From contig JAPFFF010000049.1 in assembly GCA_039105265.1 (NCBI GenBank), forward strand, positions 186,001 to 250,000: DNA of 64,000 bases, given 5' to 3'. The position numbers were made by a program, and so were the translations under genes. Under the pieces are notes generated by a model. That model worked only from the letters and a program-made list of their open reading frames with translations. It was not told where the DNA came from and did not search any database. The stretch's first letter is position 1. Each line of letters opens with the position of its first letter. The stretch is from Tritrichomonas musculus. Taxonomy: Eukaryota > Parabasalia > Tritrichomonadida > Tritrichomonadidae. Below, piece after piece: positions 18,815 through 26,593 of the stretch.

Positions 18815-19354
18815 ATGAATGAAAACATTAATGAACTTAAAGTAATAAACAAAAGCATTAATGAATCAAAAGTGTTTAAATCAGTTGAAGAGTTCAATTT
18901 GTTCTATCAAAAGAATATCGAGCAAATGAAAACACAAACGACTAACTATTTGAACAAGATTTATAAAATCATCACTAATGACGGCAATGAATACAAAATC
19001 ACTAAACGTAATTGCAAAGACGGCAAACGCTGTGATGGCAACATTTATTTGAAGAAAGTTGGGAACACAATCACTAAAACACTCGAAAACGACAACATCA
19101 AAGCTGATATAAATATGCTCAGAGAAACAGTTAATGCTATATCTACCAAGACCGATGCTATCGATGAACTTCGCGATTTGTTTGACAGTAAGTTGATTCA
19201 CGTTGATATCATCATTAAACAGCTCATCGATAAAAATAAAATACTTGAAGAACATATCAATAAGCTTTCAAATGTTGTTGACCAACAATCAAAAGTCATT
19301 AATGAATATGTATTAAATGTTGTTGCTCCTGACAACCACCGAATGATTAAGTGA
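18815..19354 (+). CDS. Small coiled-coil Polinton protein (179 residues)
   Basis: The N-terminal domain holds FKSVEEFNLFYQKNIEQMK, YLNKIYKIITNDGNEYKITKRNCKD and IYLKKVG. A C-terminal coiled coil follows (LFDSKLIHVDIIIKQLIDK, ILEEHINKLSNVVDQQSKV). It is the same family as 25,713-26,243 and 47,632-48,078, and its tail overlaps the convergent 77-residue gene by 42 bases. The domain is not recognised. The layout of a small folded head and trimer-like coil would fit a minor capsid or fiber-adaptor protein (inference). Confidence 0.75.
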   Translation: MNENINELKVINKSINESKVFKSVEEFNLFYQKNIEQMKTQTTNYLNKIYKIITNDGNEYKITKRNCKDGKRCDGNIYLKKVGNTITKTLENDNIKADINMLRETVNAISTKTDAIDELRDLFDSKLIHVDIIIKQLIDKNKILEEHINKLSNVVDQQSKVINEYVLNVVAPDNHRMIK

Positions 19355-19546
19355 ATCATGATGATTTAATGATTTAGTCGTTTTTGGTGGAGGTTCATGA
19401 AATACATTACCTTTTTCATTATAACATTTCACTGTCGGAGCTGAGTTTATTTTTGTTCTCTTCTTTTGCATCGTTAATTGTAATCTATCAAAATAGTTTT
19501 TGTGTTTATCATCATGAACGGTTCTCATTTGATTAATAGCAGACAT
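19313..19546 (-). CDS. Conserved 77-residue Polinton protein
   Basis: The core NYFDRLQLTMQKKRTKINSAP and end DSLNHSVVVRSNN match the genes at 322-555, 25,521-25,754 and 48,080-48,313; it is identical in protein to the copy in D. The start codon lies 14 bases from that of the divergent gene at 19,561, whose ATG is overlapped by this gene's TCATT initiator. Confidence 0.75.
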   Translation of the reverse strand: MSAINQMRTVHDDKHKNYFDRLQLTMQKKRTKINSAPTVKCYNEKGNVFHEPPPKTTKSLNHHDSLNHSVVVRSNNI

Positions 19547-19560
19547 TTAATTGTTATTAA

Positions 19561-19788
19561 ATGAGTGAACTAACAGAATACAAGAAAGAAATACCAAAAT
19601 TAAAACGTATCAAACGAGGATTGAAAGAAAAGTGTTATGATTACAAACAATGTCTCAACAATATCAAATCAGGAATGCTGGGCTCTGATGGTCTCGCTGT
19701 TCGTGAGTCTCTTATTGAAGACATCAACAGCCTCAAAAATAAAGTTCATCAGCTTGAGAATGAATTAAATGAATTGTCTAATAAATGA
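19561..19788 (+). CDS. Conserved 75-residue helical Polinton protein
   Basis: It starts MSELTEYKKEIPKLKRIKRG, has the core GMLGSDGLAVRESLIEDINS and a coiled-coil tail, and is nearly identical to 25,279-25,506. Its end overlaps the convergent 68-residue gene by 11 bases. The function is unknown. Confidence 0.75.
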   Translation: MSELTEYKKEIPKLKRIKRGLKEKCYDYKQCLNNIKSGMLGSDGLAVRESLIEDINSLKNKVHQLENELNELSNK

Positions 19789-19984
19789 GTTCTTCAAGTT
19801 CAGCAATTAATTGTTCAGGTCCGTTGAATTTCTTTAGTTGTTCAATAAAGTGATTTATCTCTTTTAGTACTCCGTCAACAACATCATCATTATCGTAGAG
19901 GTATTTTAATGCTGGTCTCCATCCTTTTAGCTTTTTGTTGATTCTATTAATGAGGGTGCTTAATTGTTCGGCTTGGTTTGACAT
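19778..19984 (-). CDS. 68-residue helical protein in the terminal repeat
   Basis: One residue differs from the copy at 8231-8437. Here it is followed by the 75-residue gene, as in element D (25,083-25,506). This shows which side of the inverted repeat keeps the ancestral neighbour. Confidence 0.75.
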   Translation of the reverse strand: MSNQAEQLSTLINRINKKLKGWRPALKYLYDNDDVVDGVLKEINHFIEQLKKFNGPEQLIAELEELIY

Positions 19985-20680
19985 TATAAATTACTGATAA
20001 AAAAATAAAAAATTTTTGAAAGTTCTATTTTTAGAATCATTACACCTCACGAAACAGGCTAATTTTAAGTGCTATTTTTGAAATTTAATCGATTTTTTGA
20101 GTCATGTAGCTGAGGTTTGGGTCCTGTAAACCCTATGACAAGGGGGTCATTTTTTATCCCCCCCTCCCAAAAATAAAACATAAATAAAACAATTCATTTA
20201 AACTTGTTCATCATCTTTCTCTTTAGTGAAGTATGTTCGTTTGCGACCTAAATGCGGACGGTTATTATACCAAAGCCAATCATTAAATGTTGTGGAATAT
20301 CTTGTATTCTCATGCTTGTAAAACAATTTTTGTTTAGAGTTTTTATATTCAGTCAGTAGTTCACATCCTTCATCAGCAAAACGTTTCTTCACATAATTAT
20401 GTGTGTATCTAATGCATTGCATCATATGTGCCCTATGACCAGCCTTCCATTTAGTTGGCTTTGTTTTGTATTCATTACCTTCAAACAAATAAAACACATC
20501 AGCTGTTGCAATCGTATATTTCGAAATCAATTCACAACCTTCAGCCTTCATCGATTCTCTCAATTCATCTTCTTTCTTTTGTCTCTCTTCTTCTTTTTTC
20601 TTTTCTTTATCTTCTTTTGTTAGAACCTTTCCGTTCTTCTTCTCATAATTACTATCAATCGGATACTTTTTATTGGGGTT
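19778..20680. repeat. Right arm of 0.9 kb inverted repeat of element B
   Basis: Inverted copy of 7536-8437. On this side the 240-residue gene continues to its start at 20,920, so the true terminal repeat was probably longer than 0.9 kb and the other arm is cut by element A. Confidence 0.85.
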
Positions 20681-20920
20681 CTTATAGAAATCATATGGTC
20701 TGACGTATCTCACACGTTCATGGTTTGTTTTACGATTAAATGATGCAAAACCATATAACAACATATTTTCAGGATATCTCAAACAAACACAATCATAATC
20801 ATTAAAGAATTCATCATATTGTTCCTTTGTTGCTATCATATGTAATAAATCCATTTTTTCACCATTTCCATCAACACGCGATGTAAAGAGGTCTTTAATT
20901 GTTCCTGCAACTTGCTTCAT
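20198..20920 (-). CDS. 240-residue protein with two EGCELL-type repeats
   Basis: The N-terminal domain (MKQVAGTIKDLFTSRVDGNG to about 95) is unrecognised. It is followed by a long charged Lys/Glu coiled linker (100-125) and two 40-residue repeats: AEGCELISKYTIATADVFY and DEGCELLTEYKNSKQKLFY, each ending near a W motif. The repeat resembles the G-C-x-LL-x-x-Y-x-N modules seen beside HNH nucleases and in giant-virus proteins, but lacks their Cys pairs. It lies in the terminal repeat of B. Its function may be DNA binding (inference). Confidence 0.65.
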   Translation of the reverse strand: MKQVAGTIKDLFTSRVDGNGEKMDLLHMIATKEQYDEFFNDYDCVCLRYPENMLLYGFASFNRKTNHERVRYVRPYDFYKNPNKKYPIDSNYEKKNGKVLTKEDKEKKKEEERQKKEDELRESMKAEGCELISKYTIATADVFYLFEGNEYKTKPTKWKAGHRAHMMQCIRYTHNYVKKRFADEGCELLTEYKNSKQKLFYKHENTRYSTTFNDWLWYNNRPHLGRKRTYFTKEKDDEQV

Positions 20921-21084
20921 TTCTCAGGAGATAAAAAACAGGAGAAAAAAAACAGAAGACTAAAAACAGGAGAATGTATAGATTATAATTTTAGATTTAC
21001 GGTTGCTATCTTCAGGAGAATATATAGCCCTCCAAATGCCCCCTATACCTCTCTAACGACCCCCTTATTTTTCTTTCACCTTAA
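20921..21084. other. Intergenic junction between elements B and C with CAGGAGA repeats
   Basis: The motif CAGGAGA occurs four times (20,933-21,010), followed by a C-rich stretch (CCCTCCAAATGCCCCC). Base composition changes here from AT-rich B to GC-richer C. It holds the upstream region of two divergent genes (20,920 minus and 21,085 plus). No clear Polinton terminus or TCA-Y-W initiator is visible. Confidence 0.45.
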
Positions 21085-22656
21085 ATGAGGTTCAACAACG
21101 AAGTCTTCTACAAGACATCAGCTGAGGTCAATACCCAGGTAGCCAGCTATTTCGATATAGTCGATAATGCTATTGCCATGTCCGATACTAACAAGAAGTA
21201 CGTTATCGACGCCCAAGAATCGTACAGTCCTTCAGCACCCATTCATGCAGGTTCGTTCACGACATTCATCATCAGCCCTACTTGTGATAACACCGCCGAC
21301 ATCTATAACGGTTTCATCAAAGCCAACATGAAGATCGATGTCGACTTAAATATTGCCCCAACGTCCGCATTAAACGGCGTAAACGGTCATGACTTTAATG
21401 GACTATGGGTTGGGTTCAAAGACGCCATGGATTCAGTCGAGAAGTATGAGATCCTAGCGAACGGTATCTCCATCTATACCCAGAACTTTGGCCCTGAAGA
21501 GTCGTTCCTAACTGCATGTGGCGCTAACGAAGCATCGAAACGAGGTGATATCTACTCCAAGGTGCGTCACAAAGATATCTATGGTCGCAAATTCGATCAA
21601 GCTCGATGCGGGTTCTTCATCAATCTGGTTAACGCCCAAACAGCTTACACTGACATCATCATCCCATTGAAGATCGATCTCCGTCGATTCCTACCCCTCA
21701 GCAACATCAAGTACTTGCCATCGTTCGCAGGTAAGCTCGAACTCAAGATCATGTTCGGTACCCAGGGTCTCGTATACTGTCCATGTGGTATGCCTGAAGC
21801 TCTATTACATGACCCTGAACAGTACGTTAAATTCAAGATCTCGGAGACTACGAACGAGTTCATTCAGATCGGAGGTCAATCGTCTATATGGATCAATAAC
21901 GTCGGCGGTACTGTCACTTCTGGAGCCCGTACCCTCACCGTTAGACGCAATTACGAGATACATGACTGCTACAGCGTCATCCCTAACTTCGGTATCGATG
22001 GAGATATCTATCAAGCACTCGTTCAACGATATACCCAACAAGAACTCATCTTCCCCACCCAGATTCTGACATTCACATCGATGAGTAAACCACTAGGTGC
22101 CGGACACGGATCTACAACACAGACAATCACTCCCCGATTCGTCGACTCCATCTTCTTCCTATTCCCCTTAACGGCTAACCATCACACCATCTTCAAGAAC
22201 CCCCAGTTCAGTAACTTCCAGTTGAGGTGCGGCGGTTACGGAGTCGTCCCAACCATCCCATTCGCGACAAATGGTTCAGATCCCATGTTCATCGAGTTGT
22301 GTCAGAATGCTATGAACGTCAATGGAGAACAAACAGGGTTCAACAAAGAGGTCGTTCAGTCACTAACCAACACAGAAGATTGGAACAAAACGACCGGTAG
22401 GGTCAGTCGTGATAGAACATCCTTCTTCATCGGACTTCCAACAGAGACCGATAACACATTCCAACAGGGACAGACATCAAACACCCCAATCACTTACGAA
22501 ATCGTATGCGATCTACCTAACAACAACTACACCACTAACGTCACGACACCACCTATCATGGCTTTTCTTCAAGACACCGTCATATCCATTCATTTACAGC
22601 CTAACGGTATGCCACCCGTCGTTGAGATCGGCAGCTATGACATCACGAGCAGGTGA
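21085..22656 (+). CDS. Major capsid protein, double jelly-roll type (523 residues)
   Basis: This is a distant relative of the capsid proteins in B, D and E: APIHAGSFTTFIISPTC (near 50-70), DIYNGFIKANMKID, LWVGFKDAMDSVEKYEILANG (near 110-130), FLPLSNIKYLPSFAGKLELK and FGTQGLVYCP (near 200-235). The C-terminal jelly roll includes DSIFFLFPLTANHHTIFKNP and FQLRCGGYG (near 350-385), matching MIPKHHNDLTVFENPVYQN of E. The 523-residue length lies in the Polinton capsid range. It would form the hexon-like capsomers of the particle. Confidence 0.85.
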   Translation: MRFNNEVFYKTSAEVNTQVASYFDIVDNAIAMSDTNKKYVIDAQESYSPSAPIHAGSFTTFIISPTCDNTADIYNGFIKANMKIDVDLNIAPTSALNGVNGHDFNGLWVGFKDAMDSVEKYEILANGISIYTQNFGPEESFLTACGANEASKRGDIYSKVRHKDIYGRKFDQARCGFFINLVNAQTAYTDIIIPLKIDLRRFLPLSNIKYLPSFAGKLELKIMFGTQGLVYCPCGMPEALLHDPEQYVKFKISETTNEFIQIGGQSSIWINNVGGTVTSGARTLTVRRNYEIHDCYSVIPNFGIDGDIYQALVQRYTQQELIFPTQILTFTSMSKPLGAGHGSTTQTITPRFVDSIFFLFPLTANHHTIFKNPQFSNFQLRCGGYGVVPTIPFATNGSDPMFIELCQNAMNVNGEQTGFNKEVVQSLTNTEDWNKTTGRVSRDRTSFFIGLPTETDNTFQQGQTSNTPITYEIVCDLPNNNYTTNVTTPPIMAFLQDTVISIHLQPNGMPPVVEIGSYDITSR

Positions 22657-22672
22657 GTTTATCTTCCCTGAA

Positions 22673-22852
22673 ATGTCGAGCAAGTCAGTTCAAGTGATGT
22701 CTCATAAGCAACACGCAACCCCGAATCCTCCTATAACCCAACCTAAATGTGTTCATCCACCGACACATACCAAAGAGAACCTTTCTCAGTCATCGAGACG
22801 CGTCAACGCTAAGCAGTTAGTGGTGTTCAAAGACGACGTGAACTCCTATTGA
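22673..22852 (+). CDS. Small 59-residue protein, probable 77-residue-family counterpart
   Basis: It starts MSSKSVQVMSHKQHATPNP and has the tail ENLSQSSRRVNAKQLVVFK. A short Pro/Thr stretch followed by a basic, VV-containing end resembles KPPITTKKLN and SLNHSVV of the 77-residue genes. It lies between capsid and ARILSSE genes, where such small genes are found in other elements. The homology is suggestive only. Confidence 0.45.
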   Translation: MSSKSVQVMSHKQHATPNPPITQPKCVHPPTHTKENLSQSSRRVNAKQLVVFKDDVNSY

Positions 22853-22885
22853 TCAGCGGTTTCATCTCATTTTTCTGCCCCAAAA

Positions 22886-23380
22886 ATGATTAAGAAGAGG
22901 AACCTCAACACTGGAGTCAATGCGAACGTATCCCTTGAACCGACATCGGCATCACAGTCGAATAACAACATCAATAACAACATCTTCATCAACAAGCGCG
23001 ACGACGGGAAGGAAGACATCGTTATCACCCGTGAACTACCGATCGTGCCAAAAGAACCCGTTGTCAACACCGACGTACGATCACTCATTCTCGAGACCTA
23101 CGCGAAGATACTACTCGATCAAGACAAAGCCCTCATCAGTAACCTCGTCAGCAAACGTACCATCATCGTACCTATCCAAGACCTCGCCTCAATCATCAAA
23201 TCGGTTACAGGCGGCAACGTCGAGATCTACACTAAGGTATCACCGATACAGAAGGTCGATGCCATTAAGATCGTAACTGAGTCCGGAGAGATAGTCACCG
23301 ACTTCAAACAAGTCTACAACAAAGAGTTCAACGACCTCATCAATGTATATCACTTATGTCTGAAGTACGTCGTCGTATGA
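22886..23380 (+). CDS. ARILSSE-family Polinton protein, divergent (164 residues)
   Basis: The N-terminus is short (MIKKRNLNTGVNANVSLEP). The C-terminal domain fits the family: SLILETYAKILLDQDKALI, IIKSVTGGNVEIYTKV, VDAIKIVTESGEIVTDFKQV and a final NVYHLCLKYVVV, parallel to VYTEFVKYAISLKYCC in A. The Cys cluster of the other members is missing, so metal binding is not general. A TCATT is at 22,867-22,871, 14 bases before the ATG. The end overlaps the convergent fiber gene by 27 bases. Confidence 0.65.
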   Translation: MIKKRNLNTGVNANVSLEPTSASQSNNNINNNIFINKRDDGKEDIVITRELPIVPKEPVVNTDVRSLILETYAKILLDQDKALISNLVSKRTIIVPIQDLASIIKSVTGGNVEIYTKVSPIQKVDAIKIVTESGEIVTDFKQVYNKEFNDLINVYHLCLKYVVV

Positions 23381-24862
23381 GTGAGCGTCATTTTTGAACT
23401 CACTCGATTTGAGTGCAGCTAATCGTGATTCCAACTCAGCTATCTTAACTTTATACTCACTCTTCAACATGAGTGAATCAGATGGTATATACGCATGAGG
23501 GAGCGTCAATGAACATTCTCGCATGCCATTGTTCGAGTAATGTCTAGCATATACGTAGCCAGTGTTTATATTGTACTGAAGACGAACCCCATAGAAAGCA
23601 CCATTCAGATAGTAATTCTTTGTTACGCCCTGATCAGATGATGTCTTCCAGATGATGTCGAAATTAACCGTTTCATTCGTTTCAGCATCGATGTATCTAC
23701 CAATGAAGTGAATACCATTTGGATTACCAGTCGTTGGAGTTACCTTCGCGTATTCGTATCCAGAACTAGTAGTCAACGATTCGACTGTCATCTCCGAGTA
23801 AACCAATATGTTGTCTAGCTTCTGGTATGAACCTAATGAGATATCATTATTTGGTAGCTCACTCTTCAGTACATAATACTTCAAATCTTCAGTGATGACA
23901 TAATCGTCTGTCATATCTGTCTTCAGCATGTAGTCATCTAGGGTAGCCACCTTAACATAGTCCGTTGGTATCTCATCTTTACGTGCATACTGTTCGAGAT
24001 CACCCATCGTAGCATAATCGTCTGGCATATCTGTCTTCAGCATGTAGTCATCTAGGATAGCCGCCTTAACATAGTCCGTTGGTATCTCATCTTTACGTGC
24101 ATATCTATCGAGATCATCCATCGTAGCATAATCATCTGGCATATCTGTCTTCAGGTTATAGTCACCCAACGATGTCTTCAACGCGAACTTGTTATCACAG
24201 TCCATCTTGTCGTAGTACCCAGCTTCGACTTGATCCATTGACATGTAATTGTCTTCGAGATACTGCTGGAGATCATTCACCATGGTCTTCGTCGCTACCT
24301 TATCCAACGCCGTGTTAACCTCGTCGACAGTCGGGAACTCATTCAACGTGTTTGTCAGTGATCTATCATTCTGTTCGAGTTGATCGTGTAGGGAATCTAT
24401 CTTCTTCTGTATCGCGTCAACATCACACCTATACGCAATGTCGTTAGTAGTGAAGCTCAAATGTCTGACAGCAGTGTTCTCCTTGATCGTGATACTCATG
24501 ACTTGAACGTTGAGCGGGTTCCCGATCGTGATCTGTGTAGCAGAGTCATTCATTGTCGCTGTCGGGAATGTGTCCGTGCCAGTATACTGAGAGATAGCAC
24601 CGTTGACGATCTTGATGGTGACCACGTTCTCTTCGTAATTGACGTCGTTGTATTCGCTTATCTTCCTCACCAGCAGTCTAGCTTTGATCGATCCATCTGT
24701 AATCGTGTCTTCAGCAATGAGTTGAATTGGATCTATCTTCCTGATAACATCGATGACGTCATCGCGAACCAACTCACTCTCATGGATAGTATCTTCAACC
24801 GCAGTCGCTAGTGTCTTGATCATCGGCTTCATCGTGTGGCGGAATCGTTTGCAGACATCCAT
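23354..24862 (-). CDS. Fiber-like structural protein with 38-residue repeats
   Basis: From the ATG at 24,862 (MDVCKRFRHTMKPMIKTL) the protein has about 502 residues. The N-terminal domain (about 1-145; AEDTITDGSIKARLLVRKIS, SITIKENTAVRHLSF) is shared with the end of the fiber region of E (near 40,500-41,000), so it is a modular anchor. Then come repeats of the YALK-T-L / DDYMLKTDMPDDYATM type, a trimeric shaft as in phage tail fibers. A C-terminal globular domain (ATPTTGNPNGIHFIGRYID) is the likely receptor-binding head. The frame is also open upstream through a tandem repeat, which I do not count as coding. Confidence 0.75.
   Translation of the reverse strand: MDVCKRFRHTMKPMIKTLATAVEDTIHESELVRDDVIDVIRKIDPIQLIAEDTITDGSIKARLLVRKISEYNDVNYEENVVTIKIVNGAISQYTGTDTFPTATMNDSATQITIGNPLNVQVMSITIKENTAVRHLSFTTNDIAYRCDVDAIQKKIDSLHDQLEQNDRSLTNTLNEFPTVDEVNTALDKVATKTMVNDLQQYLEDNYMSMDQVEAGYYDKMDCDNKFALKTSLGDYNLKTDMPDDYATMDDLDRYARKDEIPTDYVKAAILDDYMLKTDMPDDYATMGDLEQYARKDEIPTDYVKVATLDDYMLKTDMTDDYVITEDLKYYVLKSELPNNDISLGSYQKLDNILVYSEMTVESLTTSSGYEYAKVTPTTGNPNGIHFIGRYIDAETNETVNFDIIWKTSSDQGVTKNYYLNGAFYGVRLQYNINTGYVYARHYSNNGMRECSLTLPHAYIPSDSLMLKSEYKVKIAELESRLAALKSSEFKNDAHSYDDVLQT
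23912..24160. repeat. 114 bp tandem repeats in fiber shaft
   Basis: Near-identical 114 bp units (38 codons) begin at 23,912, 24,026 and 24,140 (CATATCTGTCTTCAG anchor). They encode DDYMLKTDMPDDYATM and RKDEIPTDYVK. Confidence 0.75.
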
Positions 24863-24872
24863 CGTCGACGTC

Positions 24873-25004
24873 AGAGATAGGGTGTTGATATGGAGAGGTG
24901 ATATAATTGTACCCCTTTTTGTACCCCCAGAGATAGGGTGTTGATATGGAGAGGTGATATAATTGTACCCCTTTTTGTACCCCCCCTGATATAATTGTAC
25001 CCCC
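24873..25004. repeat. 56 bp tandem repeat upstream of fiber gene
   Basis: AGAGATAGGGTGTTGATATG starts at 24,873 and again at 24,929. The unit ends in TGTACCCCTTTTTGTACCCC, and a partial third unit (GATATAATTGTACCCC) follows. It is the upstream region of the fiber gene and lies at the C/D junction. Confidence 0.8.
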
Positions 25005-25082
25005 TGATGATGTTTAAAGTTAACGGTTACCACAAAAATAGAACTTTCAAAAATTTTTTATTTTTTTTATCAGCCATTTATA

Positions 25083-25289
25083 ATGTCAAACCAAGCGGAA
25101 CAATTAAGCACCCTCATTAATAGAATCAACAAAAAGCTAAAAGGATGGAGACCTGCATTAAAATACCTCTACGATAATGATGATATCATAGATGAAGTAC
25201 TAAAAGAGATAAATCACTTTATTAACCAGCTAAAGAAATTCAACGGTACTGAACAATTAATAGCTGAACTTGAAGAACTCATTTATTAG
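25083..25289 (+). CDS. 68-residue helical protein
   Basis: Third copy of the MSNQAEQLSTLINRINKKLK protein, slightly diverged (IIDEVLKEINHFINQL). The upstream block AAAAATAGAACTTTCAAAAA is conserved with 8160-8230. Its tail overlaps the convergent 75-residue gene by 11 bases. Confidence 0.75.
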   Translation: MSNQAEQLSTLINRINKKLKGWRPALKYLYDNDDIIDEVLKEINHFINQLKKFNGTEQLIAELEELIY

Positions 25290-25506
25290 ACAATTCATTT
25301 AATTCATTCTCAAGCTGATGAACTTTATTTTTGAGGCTGTTGATGTCTTCGATAAGAGACTCACGAACAGCGAGACCATCAGAGCCCAGCATTCCTGATT
25401 TGATATTGTTGAGGTATTGTTTGTAATCATAACACTTTTCTTTCAATCCTCGTTTGATACGTTTTAATTCTGGTATTTCTTTCTTGTATTCTGTTAGTTC
25501 ACTCAT
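25279..25506 (-). CDS. Conserved 75-residue helical Polinton protein
   Basis: Two residues differ from 19,561-19,788 (core GMLGSDGLAVRESLIEDINS). It is divergent from the 77-residue gene with 14 bases between start codons. Confidence 0.75.
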   Translation of the reverse strand: MSELTEYKKEIPELKRIKRGLKEKCYDYKQYLNNIKSGMLGSDGLAVRESLIEDINSLKNKVHQLENELNELSNK

Positions 25507-25520
25507 TTAATAACAATTAA

Positions 25521-25754
25521 ATGTCTGCTATTAATCAAATGAGAACCGTTCATGATGATAAACACAAAAACTATTTTGATAGATTACAATTAACGATGCA
25601 AAAGAAGAGAACAAAAATAAACTCAGCTCCGACAGTGAAATGTTATAATGAAAAAGGTAATGTATTTCATGAACCTCCACCAAAAACGACTAAATCATTA
25701 AATCATCATGATTCACTTAATCATTCGGTGGTTGTCAGGAGCAACAACATTTAA
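25521..25754 (+). CDS. Conserved 77-residue Polinton protein
   Basis: The protein is identical to 19,313-19,546. Its tail overlaps the convergent 176-residue gene by 42 bases, the same overlap as in B. The identity indicates that B and D separated recently in this part. Confidence 0.75.
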   Translation: MSAINQMRTVHDDKHKNYFDRLQLTMQKKRTKINSAPTVKCYNEKGNVFHEPPPKTTKSLNHHDSLNHSVVVRSNNI

Positions 25755-26243
25755 AAAGTATTCATTAATGACTTTTGATTGCTGATCAACAACATTTGAA
25801 AGCTTATTGATATGTTCTTCAAGTATTTTATTTTTATCGATGAGCTGTTTAATGATGATATCAACGTGAATCAACTTACTGTCAAACAAATCGCGAAGTT
25901 CATCGGTCTTGGTAGATATAACATCAACTGTTTCTCTGAGCATATTGATATCAGCTGTGATATTGTCATTCTCGAGTGTTTTAGTGATTGTGTTCCCAAC
26001 TTTCTTCAAATAAATGTCGCCACCACATCGTTTACCGTCTTTGCAATTACGTTTAGTGATTTTGTATTCATTGCCGTCATTAGTGATGATTTTATAAATC
26101 TTGTTCAAATAGTTAGTAGTTTGTGATTTCATTTGATCAATATTCTTTTGATAGAACAAATCGAATTCTTCAAGTGATTTAAATACTTTAACTTCATTTC
26201 TGTTTTCGTTTATTATTTTAACTTCATTGATGTTATCATTCAT
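25713..26243 (-). CDS. Small coiled-coil Polinton protein (176 residues)
   Basis: Closely related to 18,815-19,354 (FKSLEEFDLFYQKNIDQMK, YKIITNDGNEYKITKRNCKD, then coiled coil). One three-residue length difference lies in the linker before the coil. Confidence 0.75.
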   Translation of the reverse strand: MNDNINEVKIINENRNEVKVFKSLEEFDLFYQKNIDQMKSQTTNYLNKIYKIITNDGNEYKITKRNCKDGKRCGGDIYLKKVGNTITKTLENDNITADINMLRETVDVISTKTDELRDLFDSKLIHVDIIIKQLIDKNKILEEHINKLSNVVDQQSKVINEYFLNVVAPDNHRMIK

Positions 26244-26275
26244 TTGAATTTATGATAAAACGTTTATAGATATCA

Positions 26276-26527
26276 TTAAACTTTATCTAATATTGAATTA
26301 CCAACCGTTCCAACTCGACCTGCCATACTTAAACCTGTATCAATAGTGTCAATCACTTGACCGACGCCTGGAATGAATTTCGTTATTGGTTTAACTTTAT
26401 CGATAATCTGTTTACCAACATCAACGACTTTAGGGATGTTATCAACAATCTTTGTTGCTACATCTTTGATTTTGCTTCCGAACTTCTTGAAACCGTTCTT
26501 TATCTTATTGAATATACCTATACCCAT
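26276..26527 (-). CDS. Small pVI-like amphipathic protein (83 residues)
   Basis: It starts MGIGIFNKIKNGFKKFGS, has a basic amphipathic first half and a Gly/Ile hydrophobic second half (KFIPGVGQVIDTIDTGLSMA). By size, charge pattern and place beside the capsid gene it resembles Polinton pVI-like minor capsid proteins, which in adenovirus disrupt membranes. It is divergent from the capsid gene with a short gap. Confidence 0.65.
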   Translation of the reverse strand: MGIGIFNKIKNGFKKFGSKIKDVATKIVDNIPKVVDVGKQIIDKVKPITKFIPGVGQVIDTIDTGLSMAGRVGTVGNSILDKV

Positions 26528-26574
26528 TTTTAAGAGTAAATAAAAGAGATAATATATTGATTCTTTTTATTAAA

Positions 26575-26579
26575 TCATA
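26575..26579 (+). promoter_or_regulatory. Initiator (TCATA) of capsid gene in D
   Basis: TCATAA lies directly before an ATG at 26,581, the same context as for the capsid genes of B and E. Confidence 0.5.
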
Positions 26580-26593
26580 AATGTTATATCGTA

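Larger units (their letters stand above)
7536..20940. mobile_element. Polinton element B, broken, with two later insertions
   Basis: From its right end inward it carries 240- and 68-residue genes, 75-, 77- and 179-residue genes, a pVI-like gene, a capsid-protein remnant, PolB, three small genes, a membrane protein, ATPase, a 152-residue gene, then again 68- and 240-residue genes. The repeated outer genes form a 0.9 kb inverted repeat. Element A lies within the left arm and a Mutator-like element within the ATPase gene. It is broken, with several breaks besides the two insertions. The right end is placed only approximately, because no AGTAGT-type end was found near 20.94-21.08 kb. Confidence 0.7.
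20941..25024. mobile_element. Polinton segment C, GC-richer, partial
   Basis: It contains a capsid protein, a 59-residue gene, an ARILSSE-family gene and a minus-strand fiber. Codon third positions favour C and G, unlike the flanking elements. No polymerase, integrase or ATPase and no termini are visible, so only part of an element is here. The four genes themselves look whole. It sits between the mirror-image small-gene modules of B and D. Confidence 0.6.

Noticed and set aside
20399-20703. Hydrophobic, Phe-rich small reading frames opposite the 240-residue gene (also at 7534-7817)
   Set aside because: They are antisense shadows of the Lys/Glu-rich linker and have no conserved context.
21085-25024. 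Element C as bacterial contamination because of its higher GC
   Set aside because: Its capsid protein and ARILSSE-family gene are clear relatives of those in the AT-rich elements.
23354-25033. Start of the fiber gene at 25,033
   Set aside because: The upstream extension runs through a 56 bp tandem repeat and has no counterpart in the related fiber; the ATG at 24,862 begins the conserved anchor domain.
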